A stretch of DNA of 64,000 nt from NCBI GenBank assembly GCA_026008535.1, contig BRKX01000001.1, forward strand, positions 40,812,317 to 40,876,316, read 5' to 3'. Each line of letters opens with the position of its first letter. The first letter of the stretch is position 1. Origin of the DNA: Perilla frutescens (taxonomy: Eukaryota > Streptophyta > Magnoliopsida > Lamiales > Lamiaceae). The position numbers and the translations under genes were made by a program. Of this stretch, positions 10,455 through 22,457 are shown piece by piece. The notes under the pieces were generated by a model. It was not told the DNA's origin, did no database searches, and saw only the letters and a list, made by a program, of their open reading frames with translations.

Positions 10455-10640
10455 TCCCAACGGCCGCTGGGTGCCAGCGGTCGTTGGCTTTGTTCGACTC
10501 GTGCCCCAGCGGCCGTTGAGGCCAGTGATCGCTGGGTTCTTTCGGCTCGCCACCCAGCGACCGCTGCCTTCCAGCGGTCGCTGGGTTCAATTTTTTTCCA
10601 AACACCACGATCGTTGTATTCCAACGAGCGCTGGGTAGAT
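10455..10640. repeat. GC-rich hairpin cluster near the right PIF terminus
   Basis: Six or more degenerate copies of CCAGCGGCCGCTGG (for example AACGGCCGCTGGG and CAGCGGTCGCTGGG) in both orientations, about 180-365 bases from the right end. Adjacent copies can pair with each other. The counterpart near the left end is at 5939-6071. Confidence 0.9.
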
Positions 10641-10824
10641 GGATTTGAAATCCATTGAAATCCATTGAAATCGGTCAAAATCGGTCCGAAATCCATACAC
10701 GAAATCCACCAGACTCTGCGTGGAGTTGGGAGACTCCATGTGGAGTCTATGGATTTATAAAATCTATAGACATTTAAAAATCCATCAAAATCCAACGAAA
10801 TCCACATCAAATACACCCCCCTTA

Positions 10825-11475
10825 ATATAACAAAGTAGTGCACAATTTTCGAGTATAAATTTTCCGCTAAAAAATGTCCAATCATAAAATAAAAAAAATA
10901 TTGCACTTTTCAATTGATTAAAATATTAACTTAAGCAAAACATAAAATATTATTTTTATGCACTTTAATTCCAAAGCTTAAATAGCTCACACATGATCAT
11001 TCCACAATTCATAAGATAAGATTTCAATTACTAAATAATATTGCTTAAAAGATAAGATCGTCTTATATACCGCCACACAACGTGTGGGTGTTAAACCAGT
11101 GAATGAAAATAATAAAGTGGAGAATAAGGGGAATATATGATAATTATTGTAACTTGTGTAATTCCAATACATATTATATACGATTTTTAAATATGCGTGA
11201 AAATGAAAAGTGAATTACAATCATGAGACGATGGAAATAAAAGATAAATCATGTGCTTCAAAACACCCAAATGATAAATACCTTGTATAAAATGGATACA
11301 TCACATATCCCCTAAAAGAAATAAGACAATTAAAACTTATCTAAAATAATAATGCATCAATTAGCCACGAATAGAAGACCAAACTCCAATCTCATCTTCG
11401 TAAAAAAAAAAGAGACGTGTTGAGTTTAAAACCCACCGCACCTTCCCCGTTCAACTTTTATCTATCCTAAATTCC
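10825..11475. other. Intergenic DNA, no gene seen
   Basis: AT-rich sequence between the PIF element and the MITE in the HPR3 promoter. No supportable coding sequence or repeat structure. Confidence 0.6.
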
Positions 11476-11638
11476 GGAAAATTCTATGTTATCACATAAG
11501 GTAGTATTTATCTGTCACAATAGACCTAATGTGATACTTTCATGTGTCACAATTGGTACGATAGCACATAAAAATATCTTTTTAAATCTATTGTGACATT
11601 GTGAGCACTACCTCGTGGGATAGCGTAGAAATTTCCCA
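11476..11638. mobile_element. MULE-type MITE, 163 bp, in the HPR3 promoter
   Basis: Inverted termini GGAAAATTCTA and (from the right) TGGGAAATTTCTA extend through GAGGTAGT / AAGGTAGT and GTCACAATAGA. The target duplication is a perfect 9-mer CTAAATTCC at 11467-11475 and 11639-11647. It is non-coding and lies about 470 bases upstream of the HPR3-like ATG. Confidence 0.88.
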
Positions 11639-11648
11639 CTAAATTCCT

Positions 11649-11780
11649 AATCGGTACTCAAATGTGTCCGGTGACCATACCAAATTGCAATTCCTTTTGT
11701 TATATTTCACACACAATCGGTACTCAAATGTGTCCGGTGACCATACCAAATTGCAATTCCTTTTGTTATATTTCACACAC
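11649..11780. repeat. Exact 66-bp tandem duplication
   Basis: Copies 11649-11714 and 11715-11780 appear identical base for base and end in a CA-rich run. The first copy begins immediately after the MITE target duplication. It lies about 330 bases upstream of the HPR3-like start codon. Confidence 0.97.
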
Positions 11781-12110
11781 ACACATATGTATGTATATTA
11801 CGTGTTACTTAATAAAACTATATAGTATTTAATTCACATGACAATAATAAATTTAATTTAAAAAATAAATATAAAATTTTACACAAATGACCAAGTTGGG
11901 CTGGTAGTTTCATCCCAAATGTGGGTCCATTAATATGAAAATAAATTTAAAGATATATTATACCGCCATAAAAGGAAAAGACAAGCAATGTTCCACCAGC
12001 TCTCATTTTCATAAATCAGGTCTGATAAATTATAATAAGTTCCGGCTTCTAAAAAACGTTCATAATAATTTCCGCCGAAATCGCAGCGCTAATCCCACAG
12101 CCTGCGTGAA

Positions 12111-14346
12111 ATGGCGGCCGCCGCCGATCAAGAAGCACCGCCGCTGCTCATCCTCCACCGCCTCCCGAATTTCAAGCTCTCATTTTTCCCTCTCCTCCGC
12201 GCCAAATACACCGTCCTCGACCCGCACGGCGACCCGCCCGACCCGTCATTCCCGGCGCTCTCGAAGGCCGCGCGCCTCATGTTATGCGTGGGCCCGACGC
12301 CCGTCACCTCCGGCGTCCTCGACGGCTACCCCGCAGTCGAGTGCGTGGTCGGCTCCAGCGCCGGCCTCAACCACTTTGACCTCGCCGCCTGCCGCCGACG
12401 TGGCGTCCGCGTCACCACCGCCGGAGATTCATTCTCCGATGATGTGGCGGATTACGCCGTCGGGCTCGCCATAGATGTTCTGAGACGGGTGTCTGCTGCG
12501 GATAGGTTTGTTCGGGCCGGGTCTTGGCCCGTTCAGAAAGAATATGGTCTGGGTTCAAAGGTACCTACTGCCTGTTTCCAATTTTTTCATTTAATGTGTC
12601 ATTTAAATTTACTATCAAAAATTAATTTTGCATTTGTGATGAGCAGTTGATTGGTGGATTAGAGTACAAAATGAAATACGTAGCTAAAATAACAAGACCA
12701 TATCGATGCATGACGCATGCCAAATCTTCTATTATATTAAAAACCTCGTTCTCTTAAATATGATCACAATTAAGATACAATTATTTTCTCAAAAAAAGGG
12801 AAAAAAAAAGAGGGAAGAAGATACATTAAATAATTGATTACTTCTTTCATAACAAACATCTATAGATACAGTAACATGTTTGAAAAATTATTCGCAGCTT
12901 TGATGAAAAGTAACACTATTATATTATATTGTAGCCAACATGATTCACGCATCACATATGTAGAGTGTAGAATAGATCATAGGTCTCAATAACATGGCTA
13001 GAAATATTAATTGTTTGATATGGAGTTATGTTGTTGTACAAATATATTAATTAGACCATCCAAATAATTACCAAAAAAAATAAAAATGTATTGTTTCAAA
13101 ATTACTTTTTACACCACACCTATTTACACAATGTCTTTTGTACTATTTATTTCAAAAATATCATTTAACTAGTAGTAAAATAACTGAAACAAAAAAAAAT
13201 TAAATACAAAACGAAAACAAAGCTAGAAGAGACGCAACCTTTTTCTCCGGTGAGTCCACTGCTCGTCATCTGGACAGCCGCCGCCACCCTTCTCTCTCTA
13301 TTTCTTCTCCACTCTCTCCTCTCACAATTGTCACTTTTTATTTTTAACTCGACTTACAAAGTGGTAGTGTTTATGCTTCGGTAGCCTCAAAACTGGCTGC
13401 AAAGCTCCAAATAAAGTAACAAATTACTTAGAATTCTTAATTTTCATAATCGTCCACAATCTGATAATATATATAATGAACATCTGAATAGATATAAACT
13501 AGAAAATATGTGCAACTAATAGCATTCACATCCTATTAGAACGTAAGCCCATTCCGCCGTAGAAAAGATGAAGATTCAAAATTCAAAAATTTGTTTGAAA
13601 AGTGTTGAATCCTGTCACGTAGATTCAGAAAATTGTTTCTCGAATGCACAAAACATGTTCGAAAACATATTTTCAAACGCATATATAGGTTGTTTTCATA
13701 AACTTGTTTTCCAACCGAGTTTTGTCGTTGAGGGCTGGTTTCTTCCGGGGTTGCCGCCAAAACTAACGATCTCCCATTCTTAAAATGGAAATGTTGGTTA
13801 CATATATTTCTTCAGGTGAGTGGAAAACGAGTTGGGATAGTGGGACTCGGAAGCATCGGCTCAAGGGTGGCGAAGAGATTCGAGGCATTCAACTGCAGCA
13901 TCGCCTACAACTCTACAAAGGTGAAGCCTAACGTTTCCTACACCTACTACGCCAATGTCGTTGATCTCGCCTCCAACACCGATATACTGATTGTTTGCTG
14001 CGCGCTGACAGACGACACGCGCCATCTCATCAACGAGGAGGTTATGACGGCGCTCGGTAACACGGGCGTGGTCGTGAACGTCGGGCGTGGGGCGCATGTT
14101 GATGAGAGGGAATTGGTCGAGTTTTTGGTGAGGGGTGAGATCGGTGGTGCCGGTTTGGACGTGTTCGAGCACGAGCCTCGTGTTCCCGAAGAGCTGTTTG
14201 CGTTGGACAACGTGGTCTTGTCTCCGCATCACGCTGTTTTGACTCCGGATTCATTGGGAGCCCTTGAGGACCTCATCTTTGGCAACATACAAGCTTTCTT
14301 CTCGAATCAGCCTTTACGAGCTGAGCTCGAGCTCGAGTTTAATTAA
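12111..14346 (+). CDS. HPR3: Glyoxylate/hydroxypyruvate reductase HPR3-like
   Basis: Two exons, 12111-12560 and 13816-14346, joined in phase 0 at GSK/VSGKRVG, give 326 residues (family about 310-325). It belongs to the D-isomer-specific 2-hydroxyacid dehydrogenases, which reduce hydroxypyruvate, glyoxylate or hydroxyphenylpyruvate using NAD(P)H. Visible features are the Rossmann motif GLGSIG (about 160-165) and the catalytic triad candidates Arg241 (NVGRG), Glu270 (FEHEP) and His288 (SPHHA). The FSDDVAD-AVGL and KRVGIVGLGSIGS stretches match Arabidopsis HPR3 better than HPR2. No targeting peptide is obvious and the C-terminus (LELEFN) is not a peroxisomal signal, so it is probably cytosolic. 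Exon 1 is strongly GC-rich. In some Lamiales a relative (HPPR) serves rosmarinic acid synthesis; that role cannot be assigned here. Confidence 0.93.
12561..13815 (+). other. HPR3-like intron, 1255 bp
   Basis: Donor GTACCT and acceptor TTCAG. The last 600 bases contain a CTCTCTC-rich stretch (13290-13325) and several TTCGAA-type motifs (13630-13700) that resemble sequence in the MULE-like element at 51836-54150. An old element fragment may therefore be present, but I could not define its ends. Confidence 0.5.
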
Positions 14347-14589
14347 TTCATGAAATGACATGTTTGACTATATTAATGTAATGCAAATTGATGAACTGAG
14401 AGGGAGAGTTGAATCTCTCATGCAAAGATCATATATATCAAGCTTGATTGATATATATATATCATGGTTATGAGAATAAATGATGTGTGAATAAGAGTTA
14501 ATTGAAACTTACTATACAATTATGATCCCTATTTGTTACTTTGGATCCTATGTTGTAAAATGGGCTGTGTACCAAGTCACGCGTTTGTA

Positions 14590-15200
14590 AATTCGCTAAG
14601 TCTCATGTGCATCAGGTAAATGGGTCGGCCCATGAGACGGGCCCGCTCCGACCCGGGCCATCCCGCATCTGACCCGCGCAAAAAAAAAAAAAAATTCGCC
14701 AATAGTACCAATTCGAACACTAAATAGTACCAATTCGTGTTTTTTTGTGTTTTTTAAGGGTTTTTTTTTTCCTGTTTTTTGGGGGTGTTTTTAGAGGTTC
14801 ATTATATATTTTTTGGGGATGTTTTTAGGGGTTTATTTTGTATTTTTTAGGATTTTTTGGGGGTGTTTTTAGGGGTTTATTTTGTTTTTTTAGGGTTTTT
14901 TGGGGTGTTTTTAAGGGTTTATTTTCTTTTTTTATAGTTTTTTTGGGGGTGTTTTTAGGGTTTATTTTGTGTTTTTTATAATTTATTTGGGAGGATTTTT
15001 TAGGGATTTATATGTGTTTTTTTTAAGAAAAAAAGAAAATGAAAAATAGAAAAAAGAAAAACAGAAAAAAGGCAAAAAAAACGAAACAAAAAAAGAAAAA
15101 AAAAAAACACGGGCGCGTGCGAAACACGCGCTGCGCGTGAGTCTCGTCTCACCCGGTCTCACAGGGGAGGGGAGGCTCTTGCACAGGAGACCTCCCCTTG
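14590..15200. repeat. T-rich minisatellite with GC-rich flanks
   Basis: From about 14745 to 15030 units of roughly 45-55 bases repeat around GGGTGTTTTTAGGGGTTTAT, with telomere-like TTTAGGG words but no true telomere array. A purine-rich A/G tract follows (15025-15108), then a GC-rich block starting CGGGCGCGTGCG. The left flank (14622-14680) is also GC-rich. A related arrangement in opposite orientation occurs at 56620-57190, so this is likely one dispersed element family of unknown class. Confidence 0.6.
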
Positions 15201-15345
15201 TAAATTAAATGTATGATATAGACCAAATGAAGAAATGCATTGAAGAGTAATCAAGAAATGCAAATTTATTTTTTATTTTTGCTTCTTCTGATTAAGAATT
15301 GAGCAGATGTTGAATTCGACGAAACAAAAACATTAATTAGTTTAT

Positions 15346-15520
15346 TTGGGATGATTTAAAGATGGAGCGATGTAAAGTTGAGATCGGAGTTCTCTTATCT
15401 AAATCACACCAATGCTATTCACACCATCTAAATCACACCAATGCTATTAGGTGTGAATGTACATGAGAGCCTAGAGGTCCGGATCAACTCCGGTGTAATT
15501 GCACATTAACCTTTTCACGA
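15346..15520 (+). mobile_element. Diverged SINE, copy 4 of the family
   Basis: The 5' end GGGATGATTTAAAGATGGAG aligns with the + strand SINE at 25973 (GGGATAATCTAATGATGGAG). Both go on to CACACCAAT and AGGTGTGA-type sequence. A segment around CTAAATCACACCAATGCTATT is present twice in tandem. The right end is unclear. Confidence 0.5.
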
Positions 15521-15890
15521 GTAATTTTAGTATTGTAAATAGATTTTATATGTTGTGTGGTGGTCGTACGTTTGTTAATTAAAGAACATTGTATCTAATT
15601 ATAACTTTTAATTATTAATAAATAATTTAAAAAATGAATTGTAACCACGTGTCAGCACACAAGGGCGGCATGAGATATTTGGGCAAATTCACAAGTGTTG
15701 TAAGAAAGCAAACAGATTTTCTTTCCCAGCCGAAACAAAGTAAGAAACTCTCCCAATCTCACCGCCACATATTCTCACTCGCCTTATCTTCTTCCTATCT
15801 CCTCTCCCCACTAATTTCCCACTTCTTTCAAATGCACCCATTTTCCCAAACCCGCCTCCCACTCCCCTCCTTCCGCCGCCGCCGCCCCAG

Positions 15891-18800
15891 ATGGCGTCAA
15901 GACTTGGTTTCAACCTTTCAAAACCCAGACTTTTCAATGCCCAAATCAGAAAGCCATTCATTTCTGCTTCTTCGCTGCCGTCTTCTGCTCCCGGAGTTCA
16001 CTCACTTCAGTTTGGTGCCAAGAAATTGACTTTCCGGCGCCGACTGCTAGTTATTTCTCCTAAGGCCACCAGTGATCAGCCAGGTTTTGTTTCGGCACCC
16101 ACAAATTAATGATGATCTCATAGGATTAGTAGCTGATCGCTTGTTTCTGTAGATATTTTAGATTCAAATATTGATGGATTTTCGTTCTTCCCCTTTTAAG
16201 CCATTTGGAAACTTAATCAGAGTAGAATTACCAGCATAAGTCTTATGAGTTTTTTTTTTCTTTTAGTGTTGTGGTGCGTGTTGGCAAGAAATCATGCAGG
16301 GAAGAAAGATAAGAGTAAATTTTGCAGGCTACAAAAGATAGTGTCATCATTTCTAGATTTTGGATTTAAGATAAATGAAAGTAGAATATTGTGAGGACCA
16401 CTGTGCACATAAGTAATTGAGTGAAATTGGAACTTTGTTAGCTTTATTCTTGAATTTGACTATGGTGCAACAAAGCTTTGTTGGATAGATGGATGGTGTA
16501 GTTTTGAAGAAGAATTCTTTGCTTTTGAAGACTTTGTATGAACCAGACCTGTGTGTATTGCCTTGGAGAGCTAATGATGGTGTTGTGAACATGATATAAA
16601 TCGGAATAATTGACTCCGTTTTAATGCCCTGACTACAGATTGGTTTATATTGAAGTACTAGGAAAAATAAGTTAGTGTTAAAGTCATATCTTGCTGCTCA
16701 CGTTGGAGATTATATGTATTTCAGGTCAGGTCCAAGAAGATGAGGTTGTTGATGGCAATGTCTTGCCCTATTGCAGCATAGATCAGAAACAGAAAAAGAG
16801 TCTCGGTGAGATGGAGCAAGAGTTTCTTCAAGCACTTCAAGTAATTATGCGCAGTCCTGTTTTTTCTTGTAGCTAGTTGATTTTGTCTTATTCTATAGAT
16901 CATGCACCTATGTATCCATATTTACACATGTTATCTATAGACACCTATTTCCAGCAATTATGAAGTGTTCTCTTCATTCCTAGCCTAGATCAAAAGTTTG
17001 CACTTCCATATTGTGTATCAGATTTGATGTTTCCATTATGTTACTTAATCACAGGCATTCTACTATGAAGGAAAGTCTATCATGTCTAACGAAGAATTTG
17101 ATAACCTCAAAGAAGAACTCATGTGGGAAGGAAGCAGTGTTGTAATGCTAAGTAATAATTGTTCCTTGTTACATCTTCTTAGTTTTGGAAGGCTTCAGAT
17201 TTTTGGTGCTACATTTTCTGTTTGGCCTAACTCTGTCATCCTGGGTATTCAGGTGCCGATGAACAGAGGTTTTTGGAGGCTTCAATGGCTTATGTATCTG
17301 GGAATCCAATTATGTCGGATGTAGAGTTTGATGAGCTGAAACGAAAACTTAAGGTATGTAAAAGCCGGGAGAAGAAAAAATAATGTAGAAAAAGCTATAT
17401 ATGTTAAATTTTCATGGAGAACAAAGCTCTTTTTCAAGTAAAAATGTTCTTTTAAATTAACTCATATGAAATGTATCTGGATGTGTGTGTCATTGTCTGG
17501 TGGTCAGTCTTGTTTTTTGATGCTGTTGTCTATCATTGTTATATTAGATGTTTACTATTTCCTACCATCTTTGTTATTGCCTTATTTGACATTATTACTT
17601 TATTCTTGGTGTTGTTTTTTGTGCGCCTTTCCTTCCCTTTTTATTGATTTTATTGGTATCTTGTAGATTGATGGCAGTGACATTGTGGTTGAGGGACCTC
17701 GATGCAGTCTACGTAGTAAAAAGGTTTGCTACTTTCCTCCTTCCTTACATATATGCTCGAGGACTAAGGCCTTTATGTTACACAGTCATATTTCTTGAAC
17801 TCTTCTCAATAATGTAAACTGCAAGCTTTAGGAACTTGACATTTAGCAGGTTTGTGCTAGCAGCATCCTTATAGCGAAATTGTAAGTGTTATTTTACTAT
17901 TACAAACTCAGGTTAGTCAGACACTCCATTCTGATTATCCCGACCTCCAAATGCATTATTTCATCACAGGTTAATATACTTAGTACTAAGATACAGTAAT
18001 AATTTCAGTTAATTCCCTACATTAAACCTCATCTTGGGCCAGAAATATCACTGGTGAGTGACTGAGTGGTGATGTACACCGAACTCAAGGAACACATTCT
18101 AAAAGTGTAGTCAGTTTTGTGCGTGACTAAAGCATAGAATGGGCTTGACCTTTGTCCTTGAGGCCTATCATTTTGTTTGCCCAAACATAGAATGAATTTA
18201 CAGTTTAAATTCTTGAGAGGAAACATGACATCATCTGATATCTTTCACCATTTTTTTATTACTATATATTTTCATGATGATGGAATTATTTTTAATTGGT
18301 TTTCTTACATAAGGTTTCCTCTTAGTTAATTAAAAAACATTAAATTTTACAATAGGAGTCTCGCATGCATTAGTTTTTGCTTGGTTCAAAAAGGAATATG
18401 AGCTTGTTTTGAAAAGCGAGAAAATGGGTATTGTAATCCAGGGGATGTGTGTTTTTTCTTAACTTCTGTATGTGATAAAGAAATGAAAGGTGTTTCAGAG
18501 AAGCTTATTCTGATGAATTTTCTTATCCACGTATTCAATTTGAAGTCTCGATGCCTTATTTTATTCCTTTGGCTCACTTAGTCTGTCCAACTTGGAAGAA
18601 AAGGAAAAACTATTTAGAAGCTTGTACTTCCATAATGAGATAATGCCATGTTCTCTTCTTGTTCTGCTTCAGGCTGTTACTTACCAAATAAAAAAAAACC
18701 TAATTTCATTAATAAAGTTATTTCACATGAGTGACTACAATGAAAAATATATCCATCATTTCAGTTCTCCTATGTTTGTCACATGTCTGCATTAAGTGCA

Positions 18801-20155
18801 GTCAAAGAAGTGTGCAGCTGTGAGTTGGTAATTCTATTTGGTACATCTAGAAAAATAAAGATTCACTATAAGAATTCTCATTCTCTTACATTATTGCAGC
18901 AACTGTATGTAGCATGATATCATTCGGTTGCTGGAGACGATTCTTTGTGTATTTCAGTGAAATTGATATGATGAAAACTTTGATATTGTGGGCCGTTTTA
19001 TCTTTATGCTAAAAATGTGACACGATATCCTTGTATCAACCTTCTTACTAATTTATCATATGCGAGTTTCCTTCTGCACCTCATTTATTTTGAACCTTGC
19101 AGGTTTACAGTGACCTTTCTGTTGACTACCTCAAAATGTTTCTTCTGAATGTCCCGGCTGCAGTTGTTGCATTAGGATTGTAAGTGACATTGTATTTTGA
19201 CATCTATGCTATTTTAATTTGGAGAAAAAACTCTCAGCTGTATTTAGATGTTATTTGATTTAATTTGAATCTAAATCTTCATTATCATTTGTATCTCTTT
19301 GCTTTTGTGCTCTTACATTTTCATTTAGAAGGGAGCATAAAATACTCGGCTTAACAAAATCTTACTCTATCCTCTCTTTCCAGGTTTTTCTTTCTTGATG
19401 ATCTGACTGGATTTGAGATCACATATCTTTTGGAGGTCAGTTTCTGGAATTTTGATATTTACATTATTGTAGAACTTTAGAAACAAACCGTCTCATCTGC
19501 AACCGATGTCACTTATCATTGATCATAAGATTTCACAAAGACCACTAGAAAGTACTAGAAGTGCGTAGTAATTGGCCAATACCACCATCTTACCTATCTG
19601 CAGTTTAAATTAGATTTACCTTCCCGAAATGGGAAGTGGAATTGAAGCAAAATTCTTATCATCTGCACCTACTCTGATATTATTCTACGCTAACTCGAAA
19701 ATTTTTCTTTGCAGCTTCCAGAGCCATTCAGTTTCCTTTTCACGTGGTTTGCCGCTCTGCCATTAATACTATATTTGTCTTTCACAATTACAAACTTCAT
19801 TGTGAAAGACTTTCTGATCTTGGTGGTAAGATTCTTCTGAATTCTTGAATTGCACCATCTAAATTGAATCTCCTTATCACAGTTCTCAGGTTAATCGATA
19901 CATTTAACATTTCAGGGACCCTGTCCAAATTGTGGCACAGAAAACACTTCATTCTTTGGTACCATATTGTCAATATCTAGTGGGGGAATCACAAACCAAG
20001 TAAAATGTTCGAAGTAAGTCAACGTGCCTGATGATTGTCATCACATTTGTATCTGCCATTTGGCTCATAATTCTAACTATCATTACATGATTCCCAGTTG
20101 TGCAACGGACATGGTGTACGATTCTAAGACACGGTTGATTACACTTCCTGACTGA
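15891..20155 (+). CDS. PGRL1: PGRL1, PGR5-like protein 1, chloroplastic
   Basis: Ten exons: 15891-16083, 16725-16840, 17055-17151, 17253-17353, 17667-17723, 19103-19179, 19384-19435, 19715-19825, 19916-20013, 20098-20155. They join in frame to give 319 residues (Arabidopsis PGRL1A about 324). PGRL1 is a thylakoid protein that acts with PGR5 in antimycin-sensitive cyclic electron flow from ferredoxin to plastoquinone around photosystem I. Residues 1-60 are a Ser/Arg-rich transit peptide. A conserved stromal part follows (EMEQEFLQALQ, MSNEEFDNLKEELMWEGSSV), then two membrane helices at about 200-218 and 236-256 and a C-terminal stromal loop. All six redox-regulatory cysteines are present: C81, C182, and the pairs C271/C274 and C299/C302. 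No damage seen. Confidence 0.97.
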
Positions 20156-21014
20156 AGTGAGGCATGAATTGAGGTAATCCCTTGACTGTTCGTTTCTCTT
20201 TTAAATTCTAACCATAAATATTCACACTTCATTTGAACAGCCAAATAACATGATGAGAGTAATCCTCAAAATATATGCATGAAAAAAGATAATGCAGTTA
20301 TTGGGAAGATAAGAAAATAAAAACAGAAAGCAACACATTGCCTGCTCAACTCAACTTACAATTAGGGGGTCTTAAGTTTTGCTCTGAGTCTTTGTCACAT
20401 TATTTGTTAATGACTAATATATTCAAGAATCAATAATGTTAGATAGTTATCAATCAAAAATCAATTTTAAGTATAAGTTATGTTGCTCCGAAGGAAATAA
20501 CTCTCTATTTTTGTAGCATGTGCCATACTTCCAGAGTTGATGTGATGCCGTTCGCGGAGAAGAAAATAATGCATGAGCAGTGTAAATGTGAGGATGTAGA
20601 AAGTAGTTCCCTATGTGAAGCTAGGCTGCATAAATTGTTGGTTCAAAGCTGTATTGTGAGTCCATATATGTATATTATTCTACACAGAATATATCAGACA
20701 GGTTGAAGTTCTTACAAAAAGAGATGCTTTGATAGATTGGATGACGAATCTCATGTTAATTTACATTTGATGTCGTTTTATCCCATGTTGTCTTGATATA
20801 GATCTTTTTCTTGTGCCCTCTATGTATGTCTATTATTGTTTAGCTAGGTTTGTCATTTCTATATGTTGAAAAAAACAGTTTAGGGTTTGTTTGTTTTTGT
20901 TCCATTTTGAAATTTCTAACTTTTTACTATTCAAAACACTAGGAACATGTTTATTTTACTCATTTTCAATTTTAATTTTCACTTTTTTCAATCCTATATA
21001 TAACTTGTTCAACT

Positions 21015-21059
<45 letters not shown>

Positions 21060-22220
21060 CATTACAGTGGGATCCTTTTATTTAAATATTCATTAATTCA
21101 TCATAATCATACATATATTTACCTTTTTATCTCAATAACAAATTTAAATTGAAAATTTATTCAAACAAACTTTTATGTTTGTTTTACTCATTTTTAATTT
21201 TAGTTTTCACCTTTTCTAATTCTATACATAATGGGACTCATTATTTAAATATTGATCAATTCATCATATTCACACAAATATTCATTTTTTCATCTCAACC
21301 ACAAATTCAAATTGAAAATTTAATCTCACAAACATATTTTTATTTTCCAAACCTATAACTTTAAACATTAAATCATGTCTCATAACAAAATAATTGTACT
21401 TTTTTTTCAAAAATCAATACATCTCGTACATTGAATTGAAAATATTCAAAATTAAAAATTGATGTTGGACATAAAACTAAACACCACGTGAACTTTCTAG
21501 AGGGATTTTTTTTTCACATATATTTTTCATACAAAATTCTCTCTAGCAGGTTTTGATTCTATAAGCTATAGGATTCTCTCGATTCCTCGTTTTTTTTGGA
21601 ATACTTTGTATTTTTTTTATTTGATTCTAGTTATATAATATCTTAATTATCGTCGTTTTCTGCAACTGACTGCGTGGTACGTTTTTTTTAATTGGTTCGG
21701 CACTTTTGTAATACAAAATATTTAATCATCTAAAAAAAATAAAATTATTAAGGACCTATCAAACAATCGTTAATAATTAAAGATTTAATTATGCATTGAA
21801 TTGAAAAAGTAATAGTTGTATTAGTTTAAAAATATGTTTATATTTCAACTAAAAGAAAAGAACTAATAAAATGCAAATTAGTCTTTCTTACATATGGTTT
21901 TTGTTTTTGACCTTATATACTTTCATTTTTCAAACTTCCCCATTTTAAAAAATAAAAATAAAAAAGTCAACAAAATAAAGGTCCAGGTGCCAAAAAATCT
22001 GTAGAGGAAAAGTACAAGGGGTGAAGGGGTTGAAATCCAAAAAAACATATAGTATACGAAATAAATTTAGAAAAAATGTTAGAACTCATGATATGAAGCA
22101 AACATATTAGCCATATAGGCTGTTAAAAGAGAGAGGAAGCAAACATATAGAAATTATGTATAGCAGTCAATACGTTTTTCCTCTTAAATAATAATAAAAA
22201 AATTCGCACCGTTGACAAAT
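20156..22220. other. Intergenic region with microsatellites, no gene
   Basis: Includes the PGRL1 3' flank and no supportable coding sequence. A compound (CA)n(TA)n microsatellite lies at 21014-21059. Confidence 0.6.
20940..21350. repeat. Imperfect tandem duplication, about 230-bp unit
   Basis: The segments starting near 20946 and 21177 both carry GTTT-TTTTACTCATTTT, then a TTTCAC-TTTT stretch, an ATTTAAATATT-ATCAATTCATCAT-like stretch and AAATT-AAATTGAAAATTTA. The first copy contains the (CA)n(TA)n microsatellite. It is probably part of an AT-rich MITE. Confidence 0.6.
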
Positions 22221-22457
22221 AGGATTAATTTGATATTTGATGCCGTAAGAATATGATCTAAACATACGTGGTTTCAACATTTGTATTTTTTATCCCAATT
22301 TTTTTTAGGCCTCAACCTTCAAAAAAAATTATATTTTTAGTTCCAAAAGTGTCAGTATTGGAACTAAAAATGTGGTTTGATTGAGGCTAAAAATAGATAG
22401 AATTGGGACAATGTGTTTGGACTCTATACTAGATGAGATTAAAAGTGAAATTAACTC
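22221..22457. mobile_element. MULE-type MITE, 237 bp
   Basis: The termini AGGATTAATTTGATATTT and (from the right) GAGTTAATTTCACTTTT are inverted copies, and inner segments around TTTTTAGTTCCAA also pair, so the whole unit can fold on itself. Target duplication TTGACAAAT / TTGAAAAAT (22212-22220 and 22458-22466), 8 of 9 identical. Confidence 0.8.

Larger units (their letters stand above)
5627..10821. mobile_element. PIF/Harbinger DNA transposon, 5.2 kb
   Basis: Terminal inverted repeats start GGGGGGGTGTATTGGATGTG on the left and, from the right end inward, GGGGGGTGTATTTGATGTGG. Both continue with GATTTCGTTGGATTT. The element is flanked by TTA (5624-5626 and 10822-10824), the diagnostic PIF/Harbinger target duplication. 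It carries the standard two genes, a Myb/SANT-like ORF1 and a DDE transposase, both on the + strand. It also has a third open frame on the minus strand near the right end and three GC-rich hairpin-forming blocks in a low-GC setting. Nonsense changes in both standard genes suggest it is silenced and decaying, although the DDE core is intact. Confidence 0.95.

Noticed and set aside
10188..10906. Overlapping open frames around the right PIF terminus
   Set aside because: They are produced by the GC-rich palindromic array and the terminal repeat, with repeated PLGxxSxRW-like readings in several frames.
13861..14254. Minus-strand open frames opposite HPR3 exon 2
   Set aside because: Shadows of a GC-rich conserved exon; the + strand carries the family motifs.
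14745..15030. Interstitial telomere array
   Set aside because: TTTAGGG words occur but are not in tandem; the unit is about 50 bases and T-rich.
15634..16029. 131-codon frame overlapping PGRL1 exon 1
   Set aside because: It lies in the leader and a different frame from the conserved PGRL1 start at 15891.
21014..21059. CRISPR-like or structured repeat
   Set aside because: Plain (CA)n(TA)n microsatellite in a plant nuclear sequence.
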